DNA of 14,480 bases from Acidithiobacillus sp. (GTDB taxonomy: Bacteria > Pseudomonadota > Gammaproteobacteria > Acidithiobacillales > Acidithiobacillaceae): contig JAPTWR010000163.1 in assembly GCA_028065135.1 (NCBI GenBank), positions 3,475 to 17,954 of the forward strand, given 5' to 3'. A program made the translations under genes and the position numbers. Under the pieces are notes generated by a model. It ran no database searches. It saw nothing but the letters and a program-made list of their open reading frames with translations, and had not been told where the DNA came from. How positions within the stretch are numbered: the stretch's first letter is position 1; each line of letters starts with the position of its first letter. This document shows, in pieces, positions 1-7,846 of this stretch.

Positions 1-273
1 GCCGCCCCCGGCCTGCTGTCCCCAGCCGGGCGGTGGCCGGAAATCCTGACCGGCGCGCCAGTTGCTCCCCAACTGGTCATAGGCGGCGCGCTTCTCCGGG
101 TCTTTGAGTACCTCATAGGCTTCCTGAAGATCCTTGAAGCGGTCTTCCGCATCCTTTTCCTTGCTTACGTCAGGATGATATTTGCGCGCCATTTTCCGAT
201 AAGATGCCTTGATCGCGTCGGCGTCAGCGCTGCGTTCGACACCCAGAATCTTGTAATAGTCCTTGTATTCCAA
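1..273 (-). CDS. DnaJ/CbpA-like J-domain co-chaperone, N-terminal part (runs off left edge)
   Basis: The 91 visible codons hold a complete J domain. The protein opens [12 protein letters not shown], a basic helix II (YRKMARKY) leads into the invariant HPD tripeptide at residues 33-35, and [14 protein letters not shown] follows. A glycine/proline-rich linker then begins ([12 protein letters not shown]). J domains stimulate the ATPase of DnaK-type Hsp70; the short Gly-rich linker start fits CbpA-like proteins, but the C-terminal substrate-binding part lies outside the window, so DnaJ and CbpA cannot be separated. The start is a TTG at 273-271, placed by family homology and by an AAGGGG Shine-Dalgarno about 6 nt upstream. 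The nearby ATG at 278-276 is out of frame. The gene is divergent from uvrD. Confidence 0.88.
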   Translation of the reverse strand, partial: MEYKDYYKILGVERSADADAIKASYRKMARKYHPDVSKEKDAEDRFKDLQEAYEVLKDPEKRAAYDQLGSNWRAGQDFRPPPGWGQQAGGG

Positions 274-292
274 TTCATCCCCCTTATCATTG

Positions 293-320
293 GTTATAGC
301 AGACAGCGGCCTGACTGCAA
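293..320 (-). promoter_or_regulatory. Candidate promoter of the J-domain gene
   Basis: On the minus strand a TATAAC -10 (298-293) is preceded by TGC, forming an extended -10. A weak TTGCAG -35 (320-315) lies 16 bp upstream. The -10 ends about 20 nt before the TTG start, so the 5' leader would be short. Seen in sequence only; the extended -10 is the stronger part. Confidence 0.45.
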
Positions 321-327
321 GTCTGCT

Positions 328-356
328 TTCACAATGCGGTCATTATGCCGTATTTT
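328..356 (+). promoter_or_regulatory. Candidate sigma70 promoter of uvrD-comEA
   Basis: TTCACA (328-333, 5 of 6 matches to TTGACA) and TATTTT (351-356, 4 of 6 to TATAAT) are separated by exactly 17 bp. The predicted transcript would begin near 363, about 26 nt before the GTG start of uvrD. It is offset from, and diverges from, the J-gene promoter. Confidence 0.4.
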
Positions 357-388
357 CAAGCTTGGATACCCAAACCCGAGGAGTCGCT

Positions 389-2518
389 GTGTCTGAATGG
401 TCTGCTCTCAATCCCCGCCAACTGGAGGCGGTGACCCTGCCGCCCGGCCCGGCGCTGGTGCTGGCGGGGGCGGGCTCAGGCAAAACGCGGGTGCTGACCA
501 GCCGCATCGCCCATTTGCTGGAAGGGGACGTACACCCCGGCGAGATCCTCGCGGTGACCTTCACCAACAAGGCGGCACGCGCCATGCGCGGGCGCCTGGA
601 TGGCATGGTGGCCATGGATTTGCGGGCCTTGTGGATGGGGACATTCCACGGCCTCGCCCACCGCCTGCTGCGCATGCATCACGCGGCGCTGGGCTTGCCC
701 GCGGATTTTCAGGTTCTGGATGCCGACGATAGCCAGCGCCTGCTGCGGCGGGTCATGCGTGAAGCGCAGATGGATGAGAAGCAGTGGCCGCCGCGGGCCA
801 TGGCCGGGCGTATCGGTCGCTGGAAAGACGAAGGTTGGGGGCCGGAACAGGTGCAACAATATGAGGGCTTGGCAGCGGCGCTCTTCATCCCCATCTACAG
901 CGCCTATGAAGCGGCTAAAAAGCGCTCCGGGCTGGTGGACTTCGGTGACCTGTTGCTCTACGCCCTGCGTCTCTGGGAATCTCCGGAAATCCTCGATCAT
1001 TATCAGCGCCGTTTTCAGCATATTCTGGTGGACGAGTTTCAGGACACCAATGCAGTGCAATACGCCTGGCTGAAGGGACTGGCGCGGCATGGGCAGATTT
1101 TCGTGGTCGGCGATGACGATCAGTCCATTTATGCCTGGCGTGGTGCGCGAGTGGAGAATCTGCTGCGCTTCAGTGAAGACTTTGCCGGGGCACAGGTGGT
1201 GCGGCTGGAGCAGAACTACCGTTCGACGGCACCCATCCTGCAAGCCGCCAATGCGGTCATCGCCCACAACCCGGATCGTCTCGGCAAAACCCTGTGGACG
1301 GCGGAGCCGGGCGGTGAGGGCATTCAGCTCTATACGGCCTACAACGAGGTGGATGAGGCGCGCTATGCGGTGGGACGCATTCAGCAATGGCTGGAAGCCG
1401 GTGGTCGCCGCTCCGAATGTGCCATCCTCTATCGCTCCAACGCCCAGTCGCGGGCTTTTGAAGAAGTGTTGGTGCGCGAAGGCATGCCATATCGGGTCTA
1501 TGGCGGCCTGCGCTTCTTCGAGCGGGCGGAAATCAAGGACACCCTCGCCTACCTGCGCCTCACGGTAAATCGTCACGACGATGCCTCCTTTGAGCGGGTG
1601 GTGAATGTGCCGGCGCGGGGCATCGGTGCGGTCAGTGTCGAACGGTTGCGAATGTTGGCAAGAGCGCGCGGTTTGTCCCTCTGGCAGGCGGCCGGAGAAC
1701 TGGGTCAGCCGAAAATCAACGCCTTCCTTAATCTGGTGGATGATCTGGCCGCGCGGACGGCAGAGACGGATCTCGGCGAGCGGGTGGAGACCGTGCTGAC
1801 TCGCACCGGCCTGCGTGAGTGGCACAGCCGCGAGAGCGATCGTGCCGAGGGGCGTCTGGAAAACCTGGACGAGTTGATCAACGCCGCGCGCAGTTATGCC
1901 CAGGACTGGGCCGCCGACCCGAATCTGGGTGATCTGGTGCCGCAACCGGGGAATATGCTCTCGGAATTTCTGACTCATGCAGCTCTGGAGGCTGGGGATG
2001 GCGCTGGCGATGCCTGGGAAGACTGCGTGCAATTGATGAGTTTGCACAGCGCCAAGGGCCTGGAGTTCCCACTGGTGTTTCTGGTGGGATTGGAAGAAGG
2101 GCTCTTTCCCCATCAACGCTCTTTGGAAGACCCTCAAGGACTGGCCGAGGAACGGCGTCTTTGTTATGTGGGCATGACCCGCGCCATGCGCTTGCTGGTC
2201 ATCAGTCATGCCGAGAGTCGCCGCCTGCATGGCAGTGAACGGATGACCATGCCCTCCCGCTTTCTGCGGGAGATTCCCCAGGAACTCCTGCAGGAACTGC
2301 GGCCGCGGGCGCGGATCAGCCGACCGGCTATACCCGTGCGGGTAGCGGCGCCGGATATGCCATTTCCGCTGGGCTCACGCCTCCAGCACCCGGTCTTTGG
2401 CGAGGGAATGGTGCTGGACTATGAGGCAGGTGGTCGCCAGGGCCGGATTCAGGTGCAGTTCGCCTCGGGCAGCAAGTGGCTGGCGCTGGGGGTGGTGGCT
2501 TTGGAGCGTTTGCCTTAA
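389..2518 (+). CDS. uvrD: UvrD/PcrA-type ATP-dependent DNA helicase (superfamily 1A)
   Basis: A 3'-to-5' DNA helicase of the UvrD/Rep/PcrA family, known to unwind DNA in nucleotide-excision and mismatch repair. All SF1A motifs are visible: Walker A GAGSGKT (27-33), TFTNKAA (Ia), GTFHG, DEFQDTN (II, D215-E216), GDDDQSIYAWRGA (III), QNYRST (IV), LMSLHSAKGLEFP (V) and RRLCYVGMTRA (VI). The last 50 or so residues (GSRLQHPVFGEGMVLDYE, then GRIQVQF) form the C-terminal Tudor-like domain of UvrD/PcrA, which argues against Rep. The length of 709 aa is normal. I chose GTG 389 because GAGGAG lies 5 nt upstream (378-383) and the family N-terminus (SALNPRQLEAV) begins just after it; the open frame continues further upstream without homology. 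comEA follows 17 nt after the stop, probably in the same transcript. Confidence 0.95.
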   Translation: MSEWSALNPRQLEAVTLPPGPALVLAGAGSGKTRVLTSRIAHLLEGDVHPGEILAVTFTNKAARAMRGRLDGMVAMDLRALWMGTFHGLAHRLLRMHHAALGLPADFQVLDADDSQRLLRRVMREAQMDEKQWPPRAMAGRIGRWKDEGWGPEQVQQYEGLAAALFIPIYSAYEAAKKRSGLVDFGDLLLYALRLWESPEILDHYQRRFQHILVDEFQDTNAVQYAWLKGLARHGQIFVVGDDDQSIYAWRGARVENLLRFSEDFAGAQVVRLEQNYRSTAPILQAANAVIAHNPDRLGKTLWTAEPGGEGIQLYTAYNEVDEARYAVGRIQQWLEAGGRRSECAILYRSNAQSRAFEEVLVREGMPYRVYGGLRFFERAEIKDTLAYLRLTVNRHDDASFERVVNVPARGIGAVSVERLRMLARARGLSLWQAAGELGQPKINAFLNLVDDLAARTAETDLGERVETVLTRTGLREWHSRESDRAEGRLENLDELINAARSYAQDWAADPNLGDLVPQPGNMLSEFLTHAALEAGDGAGDAWEDCVQLMSLHSAKGLEFPLVFLVGLEEGLFPHQRSLEDPQGLAEERRLCYVGMTRAMRLLVISHAESRRLHGSERMTMPSRFLREIPQELLQELRPRARISRPAIPVRVAAPDMPFPLGSRLQHPVFGEGMVLDYEAGGRQGRIQVQFASGSKWLALGVVALERLP

Positions 2519-2535
2519 AAAAGGAGTGGAGCGTG

Positions 2536-2943
2536 ATGAAAACAGGATTACGTGGACTTTTGTGCTTGTTGTTCCTGCTGTTTGCCCCTGCCGTCTGGGC
2601 GTCGGTGAATATCAATACCGCCGATGCCGCGGCACTGGATACGCTGCCGGGCATTGGTCCGGCCAAGGCACAGGCGGTGCTGGAATACCGGCAGGCGCAT
2701 GGGCCTTTCAAGAGCGTGGATGAACTCACCAGTATCCATGGCATCGGTCCCAAGCTGTTAGAGCACTTGCGCCCGATGGTGAGCCTCAGCGGCGACTCGG
2801 TGTTGCCGCAAAAAACTGCCCGACAGGCTGGTCACTCTCATGCTGCAGTGCCGGTGGGAGAGGAACGCGTCGTTCGACGCGGAAGTCACGGCTATATTCT
2901 GGAAAGCTCTCCACAGAGCAACGCCTTCTCGCTCAACGATTAA
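2536..2943 (+). CDS. comEA: ComEA-like periplasmic helix-hairpin-helix DNA-binding protein
   Basis: A 135-aa secreted protein. Residues 1-22 form a signal peptide (MKTGLRG, then a Leu/Phe-rich core, then AVWA before SVN). The mature part has tandem helix-hairpin-helix motifs: the family hallmark VNINTAD, then LPGIGPAKAQ (37-46) and IHGIGPKLLE (68-77). ComEA proteins bind incoming double-stranded DNA in the periplasm during natural transformation. After the HhH pair comes a tail of about 50 residues of no recognised family, polar and with two His-containing stretches; most Gram-negative ComEA proteins are shorter. AAGGAG at 2521-2526 serves either GTG 2533 or ATG 2536; I prefer ATG. The gene lies 17 nt after uvrD. 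No other competence gene is visible, so a role in uptake is inferred from the family. Confidence 0.85.
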   Translation: MKTGLRGLLCLLFLLFAPAVWASVNINTADAAALDTLPGIGPAKAQAVLEYRQAHGPFKSVDELTSIHGIGPKLLEHLRPMVSLSGDSVLPQKTARQAGHSHAAVPVGEERVVRRGSHGYILESSPQSNAFSLND

Positions 2944-2988
2944 ACTACCCCGCAATGATCTGACTGTATTTCATCCGGATTGGACCTT

Positions 2989-3012
2989 GCCCGCCAGCGA
3001 GGGCTTGTTCTT
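2989..3012 (+). terminator. Possible weak terminator after comEA
   Basis: GCCC (2989-2992) and GGGC (3001-3004) can pair around an 8-nt loop, followed by the T-rich TTGTTCTT. The stem is short, so this is tentative. It lies in the 101-bp gap between the converging comEA and thrB stops, where a terminator would be expected. Confidence 0.3.
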
Positions 3013-3044
3013 CATGATGTTGCGGAGCCGTGGCGGGTTGGTGT

Positions 3045-3977
3045 TTATACCAGCCGCCGACGCTGCAAAAGAATTTGCCGGTATTCCTCCGGGTCTTTGC
3101 ATTGGGTGATGGTACCGGGGCGACGAAAATGTATAGCATCCAGGCGCAGTAGCCAGAAGCGTAGGGCGGCGGCGCGCAGCAGGGGGAACCATAACACTTC
3201 CTCGCCCGCCTGCAGGGGGCGAGTGGCCACATAGGCATCCCATAACGCACGGAGCAATACGGGGGCAAAGTGACCATCGGTCTCGGAACACCAGGCGTTG
3301 GCCACCACCGCCAGGTCGTAAAGCCAGACATCATCTCCAGCGTAATAAAAATCGATGGTGCCCGAGATCCGACCGTTTTCGAACAAAACATTATCGGGGA
3401 AAAGATCGGCATGCACGACGCCACCGGGGAGATTTGTGCGATCCCGTGTGCCCTGATAGGCCAGTTCCTCGGCAATGAGGGCATTGTCCTCGCGGCTCAG
3501 GTGCGGTACCAGATGTCTGGCCGTCTCCTGCCACCAGGAGAAGCCCGCAGGATTAGGGTGCCGCTCGGGAAAGCCTTCTCCGGCCAGATGCATCCGCGCC
3601 AGCAAGGTTCCAAGCGCGCTGATTTCGGCAACAGAGGGTGCCCGCCCCTCGATGGACGTACCGCGCAGACGCTGGACGATGGCGGCGGGTTTGCCACATA
3701 ACGTGCTGAGACTGTTTCCTGCCAGGGTATGCATGGGACGCGGGCAGGGGATGCCGCGCAGGCTCAGCCATTCGGTGAGATCAAGAAAATAAGGGATTTT
3801 GCTGCGTGGCAGACGCTCGAAAAGAGTCAGGACAAAGTGACCTTTTTCAGTATCAAGGAAATAGTTGCTGTTCTCCACGCCAGCGGAAATACCAGTCAGC
3901 GCGCGGGCGCCACCGAGGTCATAATCTCTGAGAAATTGCGCAAGTTCGAGGTCACTGACACTGGTATAAACGGACAT
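3045..3977 (-). CDS. thrB: Homoserine kinase, type II (aminoglycoside phosphotransferase fold)
   Basis: Phosphorylates homoserine with ATP, the step before threonine synthase in threonine synthesis. The 310-aa protein is the size of the proteobacterial type II ThrB, which has a choline/aminoglycoside-kinase fold unrelated to the GHMP kinase of E. coli. Visible are the nucleotide loop region SAGVENSNYFL (31-41), the Brenner-type catalytic motif GGVVHADLFPDNVLF (H189, D191, N196) and the metal-binding IDFYYAGDD (D209), followed by LYDLAVVANAWC. It is the last gene of a three-gene minus-strand operon, 14 nt after the DUF2782 gene. Only a weak GAG lies upstream of the ATG, so translational coupling is plausible. 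A thrB - DUF2782 - polA neighbourhood is known from Pseudomonas, which supports the call. Confidence 0.93.
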   Translation of the reverse strand: MSVYTSVSDLELAQFLRDYDLGGARALTGISAGVENSNYFLDTEKGHFVLTLFERLPRSKIPYFLDLTEWLSLRGIPCPRPMHTLAGNSLSTLCGKPAAIVQRLRGTSIEGRAPSVAEISALGTLLARMHLAGEGFPERHPNPAGFSWWQETARHLVPHLSREDNALIAEELAYQGTRDRTNLPGGVVHADLFPDNVLFENGRISGTIDFYYAGDDVWLYDLAVVANAWCSETDGHFAPVLLRALWDAYVATRPLQAGEEVLWFPLLRAAALRFWLLRLDAIHFRRPGTITQCKDPEEYRQILLQRRRLV

Positions 3978-3991
3978 AAACGGTACTCAAG

Positions 3992-4327
3992 TTACCAGCG
4001 AAAAATAACCCACTGAGGCACACTCAGATGTTCAGCCGCCGTTTGCGGCACTTCGGTGAAACGGCCGGTGCCGCCCTTGTCTTCCAGATAATAAGGCGGA
4101 AACGGCTTTGGTGGAATGACCTTGACCATGTACACCTTGCCATTGACCTTGTACTGTTCAATTTTGGAGCCTTGTGGCACCTTGATCTCGGCTTTAGGCC
4201 CAGCCTTGGCATCGGGAGCCAGGGTGGGCAGATGCAGTTTCTGAATATCGTCCGCTGCCCATGCGGAGAGGCTGCTGCCTAACGCAAAGCAGGTACCGAC
4301 AACTAGGGCGAATATGCGTATGGACAT
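3992..4327 (-). CDS. DUF2782-family secreted protein
   Basis: A 111-aa protein of unknown function. The N-terminus is a clear signal peptide (MSIRIFALVV, hydrophobic through LSAWA, probable cleavage between residues 24 and 25). The mature part is small and basic, with the DUF2782 hallmarks IEQYKVNGKVYMVKVIPPKPFPPYYL and a C-terminal VPQWVIFRW. No catalytic motif is visible. In gammaproteobacteria this family typically sits between thrB and polA, as it nearly does here. The ATG start is supported by GGGAG 8 nt upstream. It lies 20 nt after the LOG gene and 14 nt before thrB, so all three are probably one transcript. Assignment is by recognised sequence pattern and position; the function stays open. 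Confidence 0.85.
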   Translation of the reverse strand: MSIRIFALVVGTCFALGSSLSAWAADDIQKLHLPTLAPDAKAGPKAEIKVPQGSKIEQYKVNGKVYMVKVIPPKPFPPYYLEDKGGTGRFTEVPQTAAEHLSVPQWVIFRW

Positions 4328-4347
4328 GGTAATACTCCCTGGGGTCC

Positions 4348-5067
4348 TTAAAGGTTGAGAAGGGCCTCTGTCTCAGCGGCGGACGGCGCAAAGCCGCGTT
4401 TTTCATAGTGATTAAAAATGGCCGATACCACTTCGTCGGTGTCGTCGATCATGGTGATGAGATCGAGATCTTCCGGCCTGATGGTCCCCGCCGTCAACAT
4501 GGATTCCCGCCACCAGTCGATCAGTCCTTTCCAGAAACTGGATTCCACCAGGATGATAGGCATCTTGCGGGTCTTGCCAGTCTGTACCAGGGTCAGGCAT
4601 TCGGCAAGTTCGTCCAGTGTTCCGAAACCGCCCGGCATCACCACATAGGCGACGGCGTATTTCACGAACATGACTTTGCGTGAGTAAAAATGCTCGAAGG
4701 ATATGGAGACATCCTGGTAAGGATTGGTATGTTGCTCATGGGGTAACTCGATATTGAGCCCGATGCTGTAGCCCGTGCCGCGAAAGGCGCCCTTGTTGGC
4801 GGCTTCCATCACTCCGGGACCGCCACCGCTGATGACGGAAAACCCGGCATTGGAAAGTTTCTCGGCGATCTCCTGGGCTTTCAGATACCAGGGATGTTCC
4901 GGGTCAATGCGGGCGGAACCGAAAATGCTGACACAGGGTTCGACGTCGGCCAATTTTTCGTAACCGTGCACAAACTCGGCTATAATCTGGAAGATTTTCC
5001 AGGCCTCGCGGGTGAGGCGTCCCTCGCCCTTGTCGCGCAGTTTTTCCTCTTCGAGATGAGTCCGCAT
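4348..5067 (-). CDS. LOG-family (TIGR00730) Rossmann-fold protein, putative nucleoside 5'-monophosphate phosphoribohydrolase
   Basis: A 239-aa protein of the LOG/'lysine decarboxylase-like' family. Characterised members cleave the N-glycosidic bond of (cytokinin) nucleoside 5'-monophosphates; they are not decarboxylases. The signatures are present: SIFGSAR (47-53), SGGGPGVMEAANKGA (80-94), the conserved SRK (129-131), and PGGFGTLDE (145-153), which supplies catalytic and phosphate-binding residues. An N-terminal extension of about 40 residues precedes the Rossmann core. I chose ATG 5067. An in-frame TTG at 5085 would add six residues but has no ribosome binding site and lies only about 10 nt from the predicted transcript start. 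First gene of the operon with DUF2782 and thrB, and divergent from polA. The substrate here is unknown. Confidence 0.87.
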   Translation of the reverse strand: MRTHLEEEKLRDKGEGRLTREAWKIFQIIAEFVHGYEKLADVEPCVSIFGSARIDPEHPWYLKAQEIAEKLSNAGFSVISGGGPGVMEAANKGAFRGTGYSIGLNIELPHEQHTNPYQDVSISFEHFYSRKVMFVKYAVAYVVMPGGFGTLDELAECLTLVQTGKTRKMPIILVESSFWKGLIDWWRESMLTAGTIRPEDLDLITMIDDTDEVVSAIFNHYEKRGFAPSAAETEALLNL

Positions 5068-5078
5068 CCGTCGTTCCC

Positions 5079-5107
5079 GTGTCAAAGGTGGTAATTTTCC
5101 GTATTAT
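5079..5107 (+). promoter_or_regulatory. Candidate polA promoter
   Basis: TATTAT (5102-5107, 5 of 6 to consensus) is preceded at 17 bp by GTGTCA (5079-5084, 4 of 6). Transcription would start near 5114, about 23 nt before the polA ATG. The -10 overlaps both the palindrome and the opposing -10. Confidence 0.4.
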
Positions 5108-5115
5108 GACGGAAA
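5096..5115. promoter_or_regulatory. Perfect inverted repeat over the divergent promoter core (candidate operator)
   Basis: TTTCCGT (5096-5102) and ACGGAAA (5109-5115) are exact reverse complements separated by ATTATG. The 20-bp element sits on the overlapping -10 hexamers of polA and the LOG operon. That is the geometry of a dimeric repressor site that could close both promoters. I do not recognise the motif as LexA, Fur or another named operator. Confidence 0.45.
5103..5108 (-). promoter_or_regulatory. Candidate -10 element for the LOG-DUF2782-thrB operon
   Basis: Read on the minus strand these bases are CATAAT, 5 of 6 to TATAAT, overlapping the polA -10 on the other strand. No good -35 at standard spacing is visible; the best is TTGGGA with a 19-bp spacer. 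The predicted leader to ATG 5067 is about 28 nt. Confidence 0.3.
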
Positions 5116-5136
5116 TCCGCAGAGAAGTCCCAAACC

Positions 5137-7836
5137 ATGCCCCAAGACCCCCGTATCCTCGTCGATGCCTCCAGCTTCCTCTATCGTGCCTTTCATGCGC
5201 TGCCCGACTTGCGCGCGCCGGACAACTTTCCGACCGGGGCTATCTACGGCGTCGCCAACATGCTCCGTCGCCTGCTGAAAGAGTATCCGAGCGACGAAAT
5301 CATCGTCATCTTCGACGCTCCCGGCGGTACGTTCCGGGACAGGCTTTATCCTGAGTATAAGGCACAGCGGCCCTCCATGCCGGAGGAGCTACGGGCTCAG
5401 GTTTCGCTTCTGCACGATTGGATCAGGGCCACGGGCCTGCCACTCGTGATTGAGCCCGACGTGGAGGCGGATGACGTGATCGGCACCCTGGCCCGGCAGG
5501 CGGCACCCGACCAGCAGGTGCTTATCGTTACCGGCGACAAGGATATGGCGCAGCTGGTGAGCCCGCGAGTGCGGCTCCTTGACACCATGAAAGGTGTCGA
5601 AACGGACATGGCCGGGGTTGAGGAGCGCTTTGGTGTGCCGCCGGAGCGTATTGCCGACCTGCTGGCGCTGATCGGTGACAAGGTGGACAACATCCCCGGC
5701 GTGCCCGGCGCCGGACCGAAAACAGCCGCCCGGTGGCTGACGCAATATGGTGATCTGGACGGTGTGCTGGCCCACGCCGGCGACATCGGCGGCAAGGTGG
5801 GTGAGGCACTACGCGCTTCCGCACATTATCTGCCCTTGAGCCGTGATCTGGCGACCATTCGCTGCGATCTGACGCTGCCTGCCGCGACTTACGCCCGTCG
5901 GGCGGCGGATGTGGCCGCCCTACGGGCGTTGGCGCAGCGCCTGGGTTTTCATGCCTGGCTCAGGGACCTGCCTGCGGACGATGCGGGAAAGGTGCCGGAA
6001 AAGCAGAGCAGTGATATTGAGCGCGCGGCCTACCTGGCCATCACCACTGAGGAAGCGCTGAACGCGCTGCTGCTCGCCCTGAAAACGGCCGATGTGGCCG
6101 CTCTGGACACGGAAACCACGAGCCTTGACCCGCTGCATGCCGATCTGGTGGGGATTTCCTGCGCCTGGCAGGCCGGTGGTGACTATCAGGCCGTCTACAT
6201 TCCCATGGGCCACCGCGACGGTAGTCCGCAACTGGATCGGCAGGCCGTACTCACCGCTTTGCGCCCGTGGCTGGAAGACCCACAGGCCGCCAAGCTGGCC
6301 CAGAACGCTAAATACGATTGGCGAGTTTTCTGGCGGTATGGTATCCACCCCGCCGGCCTGCTGCGCGACACCTTACTGGAAAGCTACGTCTTTAACAGCG
6401 GTCACAATGGCCACGATCTTGACACCCTCGCCGAGCGCTATCTGCAGCATCAGAACATCCGCTACGAAGAGGTGGCCGGTAAAGGCAAATCAGCGCGTAA
6501 TTTTGCCGATGTGCCGGTAGTGGAGGCACTGCCCTATGCGGCAGAAGACGCGGATGTCTGTCTGCGGGTGGATGCGCAACTCTGGCCACAGTTTGCCAAC
6601 GAACCGGGCTTGCAGCGGGTGTTGATGGAAATAGAAATGCCGCTGGTGCTGGTACTGGCGCGCATGGAAGAAGCGGGTGTCAAAGTCGATCGCGTCCAGC
6701 TCGAAGTGCTCAGCACGGAGTTGAGCAAGGATATGGCGGACTGTGAACAGAAGGCCTTTGTCCAGGCGGGGCAGTCCTTCAATCTCAACTCCCCCAAGCA
6801 GATTCAGGAAATCCTCTTTGACAAAATGCAGTTGCCGGTACTCAAGAAAACCCCCGGCGGCCAGCCGTCGACCAATGAAGATGTGCTCGCCCAGCTCGCT
6901 GTGCATGCCGATCTGCCGCGCCTGATTCTCGATTATCGCGGCATGGCCAAGCTCAAGAATACTTATGCGGACGCACTGCCGCAGATGATGAATCCCGACA
7001 CCGGCCGGGTCCATACCCATTTTCAGCAGGCGGTGGCGGCCACTGGACGCCTCTCATCCAGTGAGCCGAATCTGCAAAACATCCCGGTGCGTACCGAACA
7101 GGGCCGACGTATTCGCCAGGCTTTCATTGCCGAAGCCGGGCACTGGCTGCTCAGTGCGGATTATTCCCAGATAGAGCTACGCATTATGGCTCACCTCTCC
7201 AAAGATGCGCGTCTGCTGCAAGCCTTTGCGGAGGGTCAGGATATTCATGCCGCCACTGCTGCCGAGGTCTTTAATCTGGTGCCGGAGGCGGTGGACAGCG
7301 CCGCGCGTCGTGCCGCCAAGGCCATTAACTTCGGTTTGATTTACGGGCAGACCCCTTATGGTCTCGCCCAGCAGTTGGGCATTGATCAGGCCGCCGCCAG
7401 GCAGTACATGGACCGCTATTTCGAGCGCTACCCCGGCGTTCTTGCGTATATGGAGCAAACTCGCATCCTGGCGAAAAAGCAGGGCTATGTGGAGACGCTC
7501 TTTGGTCGCCGCCTGTATGTACCCGAAATTCGCTCCAGCAATCCGGCCCGGCGTAATTACGCCGAGCGTGCGGCCATTAACGCACCCATGCAGGGCACTG
7601 CGGCAGATCTCATCAAGATGGCAATGATTGCGGTGGATAGCTGGTTGCAGGAGGCTCCGGGGCGCGGTCGGATGATTCTCCAGGTGCATGACGAACTGAT
7701 TCTGGAAGTGCCGGAGGCCAGCCTGGCGGCGGCGCAGTCGGCGCTACGGGAACGTATGGAGGGCGTTGCGGAACTGGCCGTGCCTTTGCGGGTAGATCTG
7801 GGTGTCGGCAGGCACTGGGACGAAGCCCACAGTTAG
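5137..7836 (+). CDS. polA: DNA polymerase I
   Basis: Family A polymerase for Okazaki-fragment maturation and repair gap filling. The 899 aa include all three domains. The 5'-3' exonuclease/FEN part (from about 5 to 290) opens ILVDASSFLYRAFHALP and has EADDVIG, TGDKDMAQLV and GDKVDNIPGVPGAGPKTA. The 3'-5' proofreading exonuclease is intact: DTETTSLD (D324, E326), NAKYDW and YAAEDADVC. The polymerase part has motif A SADYSQIELR (D675), motif B RRAAKAINFGLIYG and motif C QVHDELILEV (D852, E853). Proofreading is therefore predicted to be active, unlike in Taq-type enzymes. The ATG is chosen because homology begins directly after it; only a weak AGAGAAG precedes it. It diverges from the LOG operon and ends 2 nt before the stop of the opposing kch. 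Confidence 0.97.
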   Translation: MPQDPRILVDASSFLYRAFHALPDLRAPDNFPTGAIYGVANMLRRLLKEYPSDEIIVIFDAPGGTFRDRLYPEYKAQRPSMPEELRAQVSLLHDWIRATGLPLVIEPDVEADDVIGTLARQAAPDQQVLIVTGDKDMAQLVSPRVRLLDTMKGVETDMAGVEERFGVPPERIADLLALIGDKVDNIPGVPGAGPKTAARWLTQYGDLDGVLAHAGDIGGKVGEALRASAHYLPLSRDLATIRCDLTLPAATYARRAADVAALRALAQRLGFHAWLRDLPADDAGKVPEKQSSDIERAAYLAITTEEALNALLLALKTADVAALDTETTSLDPLHADLVGISCAWQAGGDYQAVYIPMGHRDGSPQLDRQAVLTALRPWLEDPQAAKLAQNAKYDWRVFWRYGIHPAGLLRDTLLESYVFNSGHNGHDLDTLAERYLQHQNIRYEEVAGKGKSARNFADVPVVEALPYAAEDADVCLRVDAQLWPQFANEPGLQRVLMEIEMPLVLVLARMEEAGVKVDRVQLEVLSTELSKDMADCEQKAFVQAGQSFNLNSPKQIQEILFDKMQLPVLKKTPGGQPSTNEDVLAQLAVHADLPRLILDYRGMAKLKNTYADALPQMMNPDTGRVHTHFQQAVAATGRLSSSEPNLQNIPVRTEQGRRIRQAFIAEAGHWLLSADYSQIELRIMAHLSKDARLLQAFAEGQDIHAATAAEVFNLVPEAVDSAARRAAKAINFGLIYGQTPYGLAQQLGIDQAAARQYMDRYFERYPGVLAYMEQTRILAKKQGYVETLFGRRLYVPEIRSSNPARRNYAERAAINAPMQGTAADLIKMAMIAVDSWLQEAPGRGRMILQVHDELILEVPEASLAAAQSALRERMEGVAELAVPLRVDLGVGRHWDEAHS

Positions 7837-7846
7837 CCTCAGATCT
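7794..7846. repeat. Inverted repeat bracketing the polA and kch stop codons
   Basis: AGATCTG (7794-7800) and CAGATCT (7840-7846) are exact inverted copies flanking both stop codons, with a small inner TGGG/CCCA stem. On the plus strand the right arm runs into TCTTGT. It could serve as an inefficient terminator, but the 39-nt interior makes that weak. Confidence 0.25.

Noticed and set aside
175..396. A small plus-strand open frame across the J-gene start and uvrD leader
   Set aside because: It overlaps the J domain antisense and both promoters, and has no ribosome site or recognisable sequence.
476..2230. A 584-codon open frame on the minus strand opposite uvrD
   Set aside because: It mirrors a strongly recognised helicase gene, has no recognisable domain, and its His/Gln/Pro-rich composition is typical of antisense reading of GC-rich coding DNA.
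5080..5085. TTGACA on the minus strand as a -35 element for the LOG operon
   Set aside because: No acceptable -10 lies 15-19 bp downstream, and it would place the transcript start inside the LOG coding region. Its TTG is at best an alternative start codon.
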